From positions 1,054,001 through 1,118,000 of the forward strand of contig NZ_CP008743.1 of NCBI RefSeq assembly GCF_002117145.1: 64,000 nucleotides of DNA. Direction: 5' to 3'. This DNA is from Candidatus Nucleicultrix amoebiphila FS5. Lineage in GTDB: Bacteria > Pseudomonadota > Alphaproteobacteria > Caedimonadales > Nucleicultricaceae. Under the pieces are notes generated by a model that searched no databases, was not told the DNA's origin, and worked only from the letters and a program-made list of their open reading frames with translations. This document shows positions 6,844-15,256 of the stretch, piece after piece (position 1 is the first letter of the stretch; every line of letters begins with the position of its first letter). Position numbers and translations under genes: made by a program.

Positions 6844-9800
6844 ATGATTACTGCGGTTATTCGCTGGTCTCTTCGCAACCGTTTTTTAGTATTGTTAGCA
6901 GCGGTTTTGTTAACCTTATGGGGCATCTATGCTACCAAGAATACCTCCATAGATGCCATCCCTGATCTTTCTGATGTACAAGTAATCATTAAAACAAACT
7001 ACCCTGGACGTTCACCGCAAGTGATTGAGAGTCAAGTCACTTATCCACTGACTACCACAATGTTAGCGGTGGCGGGGGTCAAAGCCGTTCGAGGTTTTTC
7101 TTATTTTGGGCAATCTTTTGTTTATGTAGTGTTTGATGAAAAGACCAATCTTTACTGGGCTCGATCCCGTGTTCTTGAGTATTTAAATCAAGCGATCAGC
7201 AAACTTCCTTCAGGAGTGCGACCAGAACTTGGCCCCGATGCCACTGGTGTGGGGTGGGTCTATCAGTATGCCCTTGTTGACCGCACAGGGCAGCATGATC
7301 TTGGGCAGCTGAGGGCGCTGCAAGATTGGTTTTTAAAATTTGAGCTTCGCACTGTCCAAGGTGTTGCGGAAGTTGCAACCGTCGGAGGAATGGTCAAGCA
7401 ATTTCAAGTGATTCTTGATCCTTATCAACTGATTGCCCTTAAAATTCCTCTCTCCAAGGTTAAGCAAGCCATCCAGAATGCCAGCCAAGAAAGTGGCGGC
7501 TCTGTCCTCGAAATGGGGGAGGCTGATTATATGATTCGCGGAACGGGGTATCTCCAATCCATAAAAGACATCGAAGAAATTCCCATTGAAACAAGTAAAG
7601 AAGGAATCCCCATTCTTATTAAGAATATTGGACGCGTTCAGCTTGGGCCTCAAGTTCGTTTAGGGGTTGCTGAGCTTAATGGTGAAGGTGAAGCTGTTGG
7701 AGGCATCGTTGTCATGCGCTTTGGAGAAAACGCTCTTCATGTCATTAAGAACGTAAAGGACAAACTTGAGAGTCTTAAAAACAGCCTTCCTAGTGGTGTA
7801 GAAATTGTTACAACGTATGATCGTTCAAACTTAATCTTAAGGGCAATCGATCAATTAAAATCAACCCTTATAAAAGAATGTCTTATTGTGGGCTTGGTGT
7901 GTCTTATTTTTTTGCTGCATTTTCGCTCAGCTTTGGTCATTGTTTTAACGCTTCCCCTCGGAATCTTATGTGCCTTTATCATTATGTATTATCAAGGCAT
8001 TAATGCCAATATTATGTCTTTAAGCGGCATTGCGATTGCTATCGGTGCTATGGTAGATGCGGCTGTAGTGATGATTGAAAATGCCCATAAACATATAGAG
8101 ACATGGCGAAAAAAACATTCTTCAGAAAAGATACTATTTGCAGATCATGTCAAATTAATTCTTGAGTCCACAAAAGAAGTTGGCCCCCCGCTTTTTTCTA
8201 GTCTTCTGATCATTACTGTCAGCTTTCTTCCTATCTTTACGCTTCAGGCTCAAGAAGGCCTTTTGTTTACTCCTCTTGCACTGACTAAAACCTATGCAAT
8301 GGCTGCAGCGGCAGGACTATCTGTCACTCTTGTACCTGTGTTAATGATCTATTTTGTTCGTGGAAAAATTCGCTCAGAACGTAAAAATCCTCTCAATAGG
8401 TTTTTTATTACTCTTTATGAAAAAATCATAGGACACGTTTTTAAGTATCCAAAAGTAACTCTTTTGAGTGTATTTGTTCTCGTACTCTTAAGCGCTTACC
8501 CCATCTTAAAATCGGGGTCTGAATTTATGCCTCCTTTAAAAGAGGGAGATGTTCTCTATATGCCGAGTGCTTTTCCGGGGTTATCCATTGGTAAAGCAGC
8601 ACAAACGCTTCAACAGACAGATAAATTGATCCGAGAGATTTCTGAAGTAAAAAGCGTCTTTGGTAAAGCAGGTCGGGCAGATACCTCTACTGATCCAGCG
8701 CCTCTTGAGATGTTTGAAACCGTTGTGCAATTAAAAGATCCTAAAGAATGGCGCTTAGGAATGACTTATGAAAAATTAATTGAAGCCCTTAATGAGACCG
8801 TAAAAATCCCTGGACTTGTGAATCTCTGGGTGCAGCCCATTCGTAATCGCATTGATATGCTTTCCACAGGACTCAAAAGCCAGATAGGGATTAAAGTCTC
8901 AGGATCAGATCTGAAAATGATTGATTCTCTCGGCAAAAAGATTGAAAGTCTTCTCAAATCTCTTCCTCAAACCGTTTCTGTTTATTCAGAGCCTAATGCC
9001 CAGGGAAGATATGTGACTATTGCTCTTAATAGGCTTCAGGCTGCAAGATATGGCTTTAATATTGATGAAGTTAGTGAAATTATTAATAATCTCATTGGCG
9101 GTGAAAATATCGCTGAGACAGTCAATGGTCTCGAGCGTTTTCCCATTAATATAAGATTTCCACGGGAGCTCAGAGATTCTCCTCAAAAAATTAAAGACCT
9201 TCCTCTTTTAACCCCCAGTGGTTCAGTAATTAATTTAGGCAGAATTGCCGATATCACCATTATCTCGGATGGACCTTCTCAAATAAAAACAGAAAATGCA
9301 CGCCCCTCGGGTTGGGTCTTTCTTGATATTGGAGAAGAAGATCCTGGTTCTTATATTACGAAAGCAAAGAAACTTCTGGCAAATGAGCTCACACTTCCTT
9401 CAGGATATTCTTTGTCATGGGCAGGGCAATATGAATATATGGAACGGGTTGTTGAAAGATTAACCCTTATTCTGCCTTTAACCCTCTTTATTATTTTTTT
9501 CCTTCTTTGGGTTACTTTTAAAAACTTCATGGAACCCTTGATTATTCTTATTTCACTTCCTTTTGCACTTAGTGGAGGACTGTGGTTAACGTATGTTTTA
9601 GGGTTCAATCTTTCAGTCGCTGTTGCCGCTGGTTTTATTGCCTTAATGGGCGTTGCCGCAGAGTTTGGTGTGGTGATGCTCATTTATCTTGATCACAGCA
9701 TTGAAAACTATAGAAAGCAGAAAAAACTTAAGAATCTCAACGATCTTCTCTCTGCCATTACAGAAGGAGCCGTTCTTCGCGTACGCCCTAAGACTATGAC

Positions 9801-9990
9801 TGTTGCGGTAATTCTCGCAAGCCTTATTCCTATCATGTTTGAACACAGTACAGGATCAGAAGTGATGCAGCGCATTGCAGCTCCTATGATTGGCGGCATG
9901 ATCACAGCACCTCTTCTCTCAATGGTTGTTGTTCCCGTTATTTATTTCTTATGGCAGAGAAGAAAACTTTTCCCGAAGCGAGCGAAGTAG
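6844..9990 (+). CDS. cusA: CusA, heavy-metal efflux RND transporter
   Basis: 1048 residues, full length for the HME subfamily. Twelve membrane segments in the usual 1+5 / 1+5 pattern with two large periplasmic loops. The proton-relay segment reads GAMVDAAVVMIENAHK. The three methionines that bind Cu(I)/Ag(I) in E. coli CusA are recognisable in their contexts: LYMPSAFPG, APLEMFETV and RIDMLSTG; this and overall similarity favour CusA over the Zn/Co pump CzcA. The pump drives metal out of the periplasm through CusB and an outer-membrane channel. A diverged 3' fragment of a second such gene lies at 1745-1921. Confidence 0.93.
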   Translation: MITAVIRWSLRNRFLVLLAAVLLTLWGIYATKNTSIDAIPDLSDVQVIIKTNYPGRSPQVIESQVTYPLTTTMLAVAGVKAVRGFSYFGQSFVYVVFDEKTNLYWARSRVLEYLNQAISKLPSGVRPELGPDATGVGWVYQYALVDRTGQHDLGQLRALQDWFLKFELRTVQGVAEVATVGGMVKQFQVILDPYQLIALKIPLSKVKQAIQNASQESGGSVLEMGEADYMIRGTGYLQSIKDIEEIPIETSKEGIPILIKNIGRVQLGPQVRLGVAELNGEGEAVGGIVVMRFGENALHVIKNVKDKLESLKNSLPSGVEIVTTYDRSNLILRAIDQLKSTLIKECLIVGLVCLIFLLHFRSALVIVLTLPLGILCAFIIMYYQGINANIMSLSGIAIAIGAMVDAAVVMIENAHKHIETWRKKHSSEKILFADHVKLILESTKEVGPPLFSSLLIITVSFLPIFTLQAQEGLLFTPLALTKTYAMAAAAGLSVTLVPVLMIYFVRGKIRSERKNPLNRFFITLYEKIIGHVFKYPKVTLLSVFVLVLLSAYPILKSGSEFMPPLKEGDVLYMPSAFPGLSIGKAAQTLQQTDKLIREISEVKSVFGKAGRADTSTDPAPLEMFETVVQLKDPKEWRLGMTYEKLIEALNETVKIPGLVNLWVQPIRNRIDMLSTGLKSQIGIKVSGSDLKMIDSLGKKIESLLKSLPQTVSVYSEPNAQGRYVTIALNRLQAARYGFNIDEVSEIINNLIGGENIAETVNGLERFPINIRFPRELRDSPQKIKDLPLLTPSGSVINLGRIADITIISDGPSQIKTENARPSGWVFLDIGEEDPGSYITKAKKLLANELTLPSGYSLSWAGQYEYMERVVERLTLILPLTLFIIFFLLWVTFKNFMEPLIILISLPFALSGGLWLTYVLGFNLSVAVAAGFIALMGVAAEFGVVMLIYLDHSIENYRKQKKLKNLNDLLSAITEGAVLRVRPKTMTVAVILASLIPIMFEHSTGSEVMQRIAAPMIGGMITAPLLSMVVVPVIYFLWQRRKLFPKRAK

Positions 9991-9996
9991 CTGATG

Positions 9997-11160
9997 TCAA
10001 CTAGAGTCCTTTGAGCTCAACTTCCCAACCTTCCTCCCAAACAATTCTGCGGCAGCTCTCAGAGGTTCATCAGCAAGATGGGCATATCTTTGGGTGGTGG
10101 ATGGATTGGTATGACCTAAAAGCTTTCCGATAATGCTAAGGCTTAACCCACTCGAGACAAGATGAGAAGCATAGGTATGACGAAGATCGTGAATTCTTAC
10201 ATTTTTTAAGCAAGCTTCTTTTAAGATTTTTTTCCAAAAAGTCGCACCTCCTTGCATAGGTTCTCCAGTAACTCTATTTGGGAATAGATATGGAGAAGCG
10301 TGTTTTTGAAGTTCTTTAAGATTAGCAAGAACTTCTAGAGCTTGTTCTGAAAGTGGCAGATGCTCCTTCTTTTTCTGTTTGGTCAAATGTGAAGGTTTCG
10401 TCCAAACCCCTTGTTCTAAATCAAATTGATCCCAGGTGGCATGAAATACTTCGCTTTTTCTAGCGCCTGTTAATAGAAGAAGCTTAAAAGAAAAGGCTGT
10501 TAAATGTTCTGGGTAGGATGACAGAACACTCCAAAGTTTTTTAACTTCCTCTTCATTAAGCCATCGATCCCTTTTTCCTTCGGTGTATCGTTCAATTCCC
10601 CTCACTGGATTGTCTGCTCTCCAACCCCAAGACATAGCTAAGGAAAACATCTTAGAAAGTAAGGCTAAGATTCTATTAGCTTGGTAGGGAGTTTTCTCAT
10701 GTTTCAGGTGAAGGCTCTCTATATCTCTACGAGAAATATTGGCCACAAATTTATTACCCAAGGAAGGTAAGATGATATTCTTTAGTAATTTTTGGTCTTC
10801 TTTTAAGCTTCTTGTTCTTTTCCGTACACCGTGTCTTACAATATAATCTTGAGCAAGAGTGTTTATAGTGGGAAGATCTCTATTCTCTTTCTTTTTTTCT
10901 GCAGGATCATTTCCATGGGCAATACTCCCCAAATATTTCTTAGCAAGACCACGCGCTTCTTCTGTAGTGATATGTCCATGCACTCCCAGTTTAAATCTTT
11001 TTTTAATGCGGTTAATATTTCTGTATTCAATGCAATAAGTTCTCCTCCCACTAGGGAGAATAATAAGCCCAAACCCTCTCAGCTCAGAATCCCATATTTT
11101 TAAGGGTTTCTGAGAATCAGGCTGAGTGCTTTCAACGATTCTCTTTGTCAGTTTAAGCAT
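9997..11160 (-). CDS. int: Tyrosine integrase of the island
   Basis: 387 residues from the ATG at 11160, which has AGGAGA just upstream; the frame is open for 19 more codons but no better start is seen. The N-terminal DUF4102-type arm-binding domain (SELRGFGLIILPSGRRTY) is followed by a core-binding SAM-like domain and the catalytic domain with the Arg of LLLTGARKSEVF, HDLRHTYAS, LGHTNPSTTQRY: the R-H-R-H-Y set is complete. It belongs to the P4/CP4-57-like integrases that use tRNA 3' ends, in agreement with the tRNA-Leu fragment 195 bp upstream. It converges on cusA with a gap of 6 bp. Confidence 0.93.
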   Translation of the reverse strand: MLKLTKRIVESTQPDSQKPLKIWDSELRGFGLIILPSGRRTYCIEYRNINRIKKRFKLGVHGHITTEEARGLAKKYLGSIAHGNDPAEKKKENRDLPTINTLAQDYIVRHGVRKRTRSLKEDQKLLKNIILPSLGNKFVANISRRDIESLHLKHEKTPYQANRILALLSKMFSLAMSWGWRADNPVRGIERYTEGKRDRWLNEEEVKKLWSVLSSYPEHLTAFSFKLLLLTGARKSEVFHATWDQFDLEQGVWTKPSHLTKQKKKEHLPLSEQALEVLANLKELQKHASPYLFPNRVTGEPMQGGATFWKKILKEACLKNVRIHDLRHTYASHLVSSGLSLSIIGKLLGHTNPSTTQRYAHLADEPLRAAAELFGRKVGKLSSKDSS

Positions 11161-11354
11161 AAGCTCTCCTATGATGATAAAAAAATTAATATCATATCCT
11201 CTGAAAATTGTCACCAAATTGTCACCAAAGCAGAGAGAATTTCCGATATTTTCCGATAATTTCCAAGATTATCTGATAAGCACGGAATCCTTTAAATACT
11301 AGCTAAATAAACGTTCTAAGGCTATTTAATATGAGCTTGCTAAATTTTGATATA

Positions 11355-11413
11355 CAGACTCAAAATCTGCTATCCGCGAGGATGTGGGAGTTCGAGTCTC
11401 CCCGGGGGCACCA
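11355..11413 (+). other. Attachment site: 3' fragment of tRNA-Leu(CAA)
   Basis: The fragment begins in the anticodon arm (CAGACTCAAAATCTG, anticodon CAA), continues with the long variable arm of a tRNA-Leu, a T-arm of GGGAG-TTCGAGT-CTCCC and ends with the 3' acceptor strand CGGGGGC plus ACCA at 11413. The matching 5' half (D arm and a GCCCCCG acceptor strand) is absent upstream, so it cannot make a tRNA. A 3' tRNA copy next to an integrase is the standard signature of an att site. Confidence 0.88.
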
Positions 11414-11558
11414 ATTTTATTGATGACGCGGTTTTGAGGTGTCCTTCCCTTTCCAAGGGCAAATTTTTTTATTTTCTTTTTCCAAGATTTTGCCTCTGCA
11501 AGCGCCTTTGTTCATAAGGGTTTTCAGAGGTCGTGTGCATTTTTTTTAATCTTTTTTC

Positions 11559-11588
11559 TTGGTCCTTTTTGCCCTTTAGGCGTATAAA
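11559..11588 (+). promoter_or_regulatory. Sigma-70-like promoter ahead of the structured non-coding region
   Basis: TTGGTC (11559-11564) and TATAAA (11583-11588) are 18 bp apart. The nearest downstream gene starts almost 800 bp away, so if active it would make a non-coding transcript beginning near 11595. Match is only moderate at -35. Confidence 0.4.
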
Positions 11589-11594
11589 TACCCT

Positions 11595-11920
11595 TATGTT
11601 TGTTCTGCAGAATAACATTTACGCTTGCCTCTCTCCCCCAACAAGAGGGATGGGCGTAAGGATACGTGAAAGAAGTAATAGGTCATTAAGATCTTAAGAC
11701 CACACAGTAAACGATCTTTTAAAAGGAAGAGGGTTAGTTGTCCGCCGGCCCAGGACCTTTTAAGAAGATTTTTAGAGTGTTAAAAGAATTTTTCCCCGGG
11801 GAAAGAGCTTCGAAGGAAGAGAAATTGAGAAGGCTCTCCCTTTGAAAAACGGATCATGCTCTTTCCTCCCTCAGCGTCCTGAGCCACCCAGGCGATGGGG
11901 GAGTGAAAGGGTTATCACCC
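11595..11920 (+). ncRNA. Candidate structured RNA of unknown class
   Basis: No protein frame is supported in 11414-12361. By eye several strong helices can be drawn that do not conflict: TTACGC/GCGTAA (11619-11624 with 11654-11659) enclosing CCTCT/AGAGG; a 13-bp helix with one bulge, 11714-11726 with 11756-11769, capped by GTCC/GGAC; the self-complementary TTTCCCCGGGGAAA near 11790-11803; and CTTTC-CTCCC (11861-11870) with GGGAG-TGAAAG near 11899-11909, holding an inner CTCAG/CTGAG hairpin. It lacks the conserved motifs of RNase P RNA, SRP RNA and tmRNA. It could equally be decaying sequence that folds by chance; strand is inferred from the promoter. Confidence 0.35.
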
Positions 11921-11963
11921 AAGAAGAACAATAAAAAAACATCGTCAGAAAATGTCATCACGC

Positions 11964-12245
11964 GATTCTTTCAGAACCGCGGGGCGATTCAGCGTGCTTA
12001 TTGGTAACCAAACCACGCCCCTGCGAGGCCCCTTGGCCGCGGCAGTCCATCTTGCTTGTTGTGCTGGATCACGTCGCTGCGCTCGTGATGACGCACTTCT
12101 ATAGGCCGTCATCGCGCCGATTCTTTCAGAACCGCGGCAATTCAGCGTGTTTATTGGTAACCAAACCACGTCTCTGCGAGGCCCCTTGGCCGCGGCAGTC
12201 CATCTTGCTTATTTAACTGGATCACGTCGCTTCGCTCGCAAGGGC
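11964..12245. repeat. Tandem duplication with 155-bp period
   Basis: Copy 1 starts at 11964 and copy 2 at 12119, both with GATTCTTTCAGAACCGCG. Shared blocks include TTATTGGTAACCAAACCACG, TGCGAGGCCCCTTGGCCGCG and GGCAGTCCATCTTGCTT. Each copy ends in CTGGATCACGTCGCT-(G/T)-CGCTCG; in copy 1 this forms an ATCACG/CGTGAT hairpin. The block is richer in G+C than its surroundings. It looks like a dispersed intergenic repeat of the kind common in Rickettsiales/Holosporales genomes; copies elsewhere in the genome cannot be checked here. 12246-12361 is AT-rich and probably holds the promoter of the next gene. Confidence 0.85.
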
Positions 12246-12361
12246 GCAAGATTTCTGGCTCTCTCAAATATTACTAAAAGTAATTTTTACATTATTATGT
12301 AAATTTACTTATTATTAGTTGTTTTATGACAATATAACTTTATTGTATATTGGAGGGTAAC

Positions 12362-12652
12362 ATGAAATACTTAAGTATTAAATCTATTGTTGCAACACTT
12401 GCTTTGGTTATGTTTGCATCCGCCAGTTCTTTTGCAGACGTCCCCCTTCAAATCAAAAATATGAAGCGGGAGATTACACAGTTGTTGGCTCAGGCCGCAC
12501 AACATGGTTCAACGGGTAAAAGAGGTTTAGCAAGAACAGAAGTAGGCGCTGCTAAAAAGAAACTTGAAGACTTAAAAGCTCAGCATGAAGATCCTGCTTT
12601 CGTAGCAGAACAAGAAGATTCCATAAAAGACGTCGAAGAACTTTTAGGATAA
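12362..12652 (+). CDS. Small exported helical protein of unknown function
   Basis: 96 residues from the ATG at 12362, with GGAGG 6 nt upstream. A signal peptide (MKYLSIKSIVATLALVMF, cleavage after SSFA near residue 25) is followed by about 70 charged, helix-favouring residues (LQIKNMKREITQLLAQAA, AAKKKLEDLKAQHE). No cysteines and no motif I recognise. It stands alone, with an imperfect 8-bp hairpin at 12683-12705 after the stop. Likely periplasmic or secreted; function unknown. Confidence 0.65.
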   Translation: MKYLSIKSIVATLALVMFASASSFADVPLQIKNMKREITQLLAQAAQHGSTGKRGLARTEVGAAKKKLEDLKAQHEDPAFVAEQEDSIKDVEELLG

Positions 12653-12880
12653 TTTAACGACATCGCAATACTCTTACTGGAAGGCGGTTGATTTATGCAG
12701 CCGCCTCAACTCTATTAAGGCTTATCTCTGTTTAGAAAAACTGGTCACCTTACGCTTTTTCAACAAATTACATAGAGTGTAGACCCTAATTTTAAAAAAA
12801 TAGTTAATATGCGCACTAAGTAATAAATATTTATGAATTAGTACTTTATTAATGTTGTACAAAATATCATAGCGATGAAT

Positions 12881-12899
12881 AAACGAAATTACTTCGTTT
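12881..12899 (+). promoter_or_regulatory. Hairpin in the leader of the 12923 gene
   Basis: AAACGAA-ATTAC-TTCGTTT is a perfect 7-bp stem with a 5-nt loop, followed closely by the AAAGGAGG ribosome binding site. It could act as an mRNA 5' stabiliser or weak attenuator; there is no long T-run. The rest of 12653-12922 is AT-rich with no gene seen. Confidence 0.35.
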
Positions 12900-12922
12900 T
12901 ATAAAATAAAGGAGGATGCAAC

Positions 12923-13735
12923 ATGAAAGTATTTACTATTTCAGCATTATTTTTTATTACAACTACTGCTCATGCATCATCACTACCTGATCAATTCCGT
13001 GAAGATAAACCTTTTAGACCCATTTCAATGAAAACCGGTAGCGTGCTTGGCGGAAGTGCGATGCGAGACCTGGAGAGAAAAACGCAAGGAACACAATTAA
13101 GAAATATGATGAAACTCAGTGCAACTCCAGAATTTGAAGAACTCCGTGCTCAAGCCACCGCTAATTTTAACACTGCGTTTACAACACGCGTTAATCCAAA
13201 GGTTATTGAGTTATTACCCATAGAAATTATTTTTCTTGTTCCTCCTGCTCTGATTAATAAAGCGAATTTCTTAAATGAGTTCACCCCTTCTGAGGATGAT
13301 GGGATCGTCGGAAGCATTGTCCCTTCTGCAAAAAACGTAGACGCCCTTGAGATATCAAAAGCTTTTGTGCGTCTTGCGCTTCTCATTAAAGATGAGTCAG
13401 CGTTTGGCATGTTCAAAGATGAGTTGATGAAGGTCTGCTTTTTAAAGGCCTCGGAACATCAGCGCACCCTAGAAAGCATGATTCCTCTGGGCAACAAGGC
13501 TGATTACTATACTTCCCTTGGTCAAGTAATACGCTGGGCGGCTTTCAGAGCGCGTAGTGTTGATGAACAAAAAAGTTTACTGAAAGAATCTTTAAGCAAT
13601 TTTGAGCATGCACAGGAAACCTTAACGTACTTTTTGACTGATTATAATACGCCTTGGATTACCCGTGAAAGCTTTGCTGGTAAAATTATGACTGAAATAG
13701 ACCTCGCGCAAAATCGTTTACGCACTATTTCTTAA
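12923..13735 (+). CDS. Exported protein of unknown function
   Basis: 270 residues. Signal peptide MKVFTISALFFITTTAHASS with cleavage near residue 18, then a soluble, mainly helical domain without cysteine pairs or an enzyme motif I know. AAAGGAGG lies 7 nt before the ATG, a strong site, and a good terminator follows at 13747, so it is a single-gene unit and probably well expressed. I do not recognise the family. In a protist-associated bacterium an exported orphan like this is a candidate host-interaction protein, but that is only context. Confidence 0.7.
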   Translation: MKVFTISALFFITTTAHASSLPDQFREDKPFRPISMKTGSVLGGSAMRDLERKTQGTQLRNMMKLSATPEFEELRAQATANFNTAFTTRVNPKVIELLPIEIIFLVPPALINKANFLNEFTPSEDDGIVGSIVPSAKNVDALEISKAFVRLALLIKDESAFGMFKDELMKVCFLKASEHQRTLESMIPLGNKADYYTSLGQVIRWAAFRARSVDEQKSLLKESLSNFEHAQETLTYFLTDYNTPWITRESFAGKIMTEIDLAQNRLRTIS

Positions 13736-13746
13736 GACCTTTAAAG

Positions 13747-13779
13747 TGAGCCCTTTGCATCGTCTAGAGGGCTCATTTT
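13747..13779. terminator. Rho-independent terminator after the exported protein gene
   Basis: TGAGCCCT (13747-13754) pairs perfectly with AGGGCTCA (13768-13775), followed by TTTT on the plus strand. It stands between convergent genes (exported protein and phosphofructokinase) and could serve both. Confidence 0.75.
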
Positions 13780-13786
13780 AACCCTC

Positions 13787-14869
13787 TTATGAATCTCCCA
13801 AACAAATTCCTAAACCGCGCGCAGTTTTGACAAGCGTGCCCTGGGGCTCCACTTCTCCATAGCTTTTGATGGCTTCTTCCAATGAAACATCCACCACACA
13901 ACGATTCTGCCACGCGACCATGCGATCGGATTTTCCTTGGGCAATCAGATCAACTGCATGAACACCAAAGGATGAAGCAAGCAAACGATCACTTGCATTC
14001 GGTTGTCCTCCGCGCTGAACATGTCCCAAAACGGTAAAACGCGTCTCTGCTCCTGTGAGTTCGGTAATACGATCGGCTAGATAATGACTAATTCCTCCAA
14101 AACGCTTGCGTCCGGTAGGATCAGCAATCACCACTTTTTCACCATCTTCGGTTTTCACCGCTTCAGCCACAATCACGAGAGCAAAATTATGACCTTCCTT
14201 CATAATCGTTTGGATATGTTTTGCAACATTGTGAAGTGTATAGGGAATTTCTGGGATGAGAATTATATGAGCTCCTCCTGCGATTCCAGCACTCAGCGCG
14301 ATATGACCTGCATCACGCCCCATCACTTCCAAAATCATCACACGATCGTGACTGGCTGCCGTTGGCTGCAAACGATCTAAGGCCTCGGTGGCCACATCAA
14401 CTGCTGTCGTAAAACCTATGGAGTTTTCCGTAAGACCAATATCGTTATCAATGGTTTTAGGAATACCAATAAAAGGGACATGCCCTTTATGGGCCAAGCG
14501 CCTTAAAATATTTAAACTGCCGTCTCCGCCAATACCAATAAGCCCATCTAATCCCAGTATTTTGCACCCTTCAGCAAATTCTTCAGATCGATCCTTGATG
14601 TGACCATCATCTAAAGGAAAAGCAAAGGGATCCCCCTTGTTGGTCGTTCCCAAGATTGTGCCGCCCATACGCGGAATAGGGGCTCTAAAACTCTCAAGTG
14701 TTAGAGGTTCTGCTTCCACAGGACGCCTTAAAAGACCTAATGTCCCTTGACGAATGCCGTAGACATCCCAGCCATAACCATGGATCGCTCGGCTCGTCAC
14801 AGCAGCAAGCACCATATTCAGTCCAGCGCAATCACCTCCGCTGGTTAAGATTCCGATTCTTTTTTTCAT
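13787..14869 (-). CDS. pfkA: 6-phosphofructokinase
   Basis: 360 residues from the ATG at 14869 (GTG codons three places upstream are in frame). The enzyme phosphorylates fructose 6-phosphate. Seen: GILTSGGDCAGLN at residues 6-18, GGDGS at 114-118, PKTIDND at 137-143 with catalytic Asp141, and EVMGRDAGH. In this superfamily Gly at the fourth place of GGDG points to ATP as donor and Asp (GGDD) to pyrophosphate; the Lys of PKTIDND is shared with PPi enzymes but also with ATP-using relatives such as the trypanosomatid enzyme. ATP use is therefore likely, not certain. Many alphaproteobacteria lack this enzyme, so its presence matters for sugar use. Confidence 0.88.
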   Translation of the reverse strand: MKKRIGILTSGGDCAGLNMVLAAVTSRAIHGYGWDVYGIRQGTLGLLRRPVEAEPLTLESFRAPIPRMGGTILGTTNKGDPFAFPLDDGHIKDRSEEFAEGCKILGLDGLIGIGGDGSLNILRRLAHKGHVPFIGIPKTIDNDIGLTENSIGFTTAVDVATEALDRLQPTAASHDRVMILEVMGRDAGHIALSAGIAGGAHIILIPEIPYTLHNVAKHIQTIMKEGHNFALVIVAEAVKTEDGEKVVIADPTGRKRFGGISHYLADRITELTGAETRFTVLGHVQRGGQPNASDRLLASSFGVHAVDLIAQGKSDRMVAWQNRCVVDVSLEEAIKSYGEVEPQGTLVKTARGLGICLGDS

Positions 14870-14994
14870 CACAACCACACTATTTTATGTCCAAACTATA
14901 ACATTTACGCCACATTCTGCAAGCACACTTAACAATGGGGGGTAAGAGGTGTTATTCTAAAACATAAAATAATTTAAAGCGTTGACTTAGTGTA

Positions 14995-15195
14995 ATGGAT
15001 CAACAAGAAATATTAAAAGCACAACTAGACAAATTGGCGAAAGAACATCGAGAGCTGGACAGTCTCATCGGGCAAATGATGCGTGCCAATGTTGTTGATC
15101 AGGTTGCTATTAAGCGCCTTAAAAAGCGTAAGCTTATTTTAAAGGATCAAGTTGAAAAAATAAAAAGCATTCTCTTGCCTGACATTATTGCTTGA
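14995..15195 (+). CDS. DUF465 (YdcH-like) small protein
   Basis: 66 residues, a pair of charged helices. DKLAKEHRELDSLIGQMM followed by IKRLKKRKLILKDQVEKI is the DUF465 pattern (loop-in-helices, KKRKLxLKDxI). These proteins are common in alphaproteobacteria and have no settled function. Stands alone between the phosphofructokinase (divergent) and trxA. Confidence 0.8.
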   Translation: MDQQEILKAQLDKLAKEHRELDSLIGQMMRANVVDQVAIKRLKKRKLILKDQVEKIKSILLPDIIA

Positions 15196-15256
15196 GAAAA
15201 AGAATCGATCCTCCTAGGATGATAAACAAAGAAGATAAAAAAGGTAGGTACGTGTT

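Larger units (their letters stand above)
1..11413. mobile_element. Right-hand part of an integrated metal-resistance island
   Basis: This stretch has the makings of an integrative element: a tyrosine integrase at its right end, a 3' tRNA-Leu(CAA) fragment 190 bp beyond the integrase start, a TraD-type conjugation protein, several broken transposases and two metal-resistance operons. Integrases of this family usually insert into the 3' end of a tRNA gene and leave a duplicate of that 3' end at the far side. The fragment is on the plus strand with its CCA pointing right, so the element lies to its left and the intact tRNA is expected beyond position 1. Features are seen in the sequence; the extent is inferred. 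Confidence 0.7.

Noticed and set aside
5238-9990. CzcBA-type zinc/cobalt efflux instead of Cus
   Set aside because: The three CusA-type methionine contexts, the CusB YWIDAMEP motif and a CusF gene favour copper/silver.
11595-11920. tmRNA, RNase P RNA or SRP RNA
   Set aside because: None of the conserved signatures is present (no GAGGAAAGTCCGGGC, no SRP GGAAGGAAGCAGCC loop, no tRNA-like end or tag ending in AA).
11945-12216. Open frames on both strands across the 155-bp repeat
   Set aside because: They follow the repeat period, lack ribosome sites and encode low-complexity Arg/Pro/Ser strings; shadows of the repeat.
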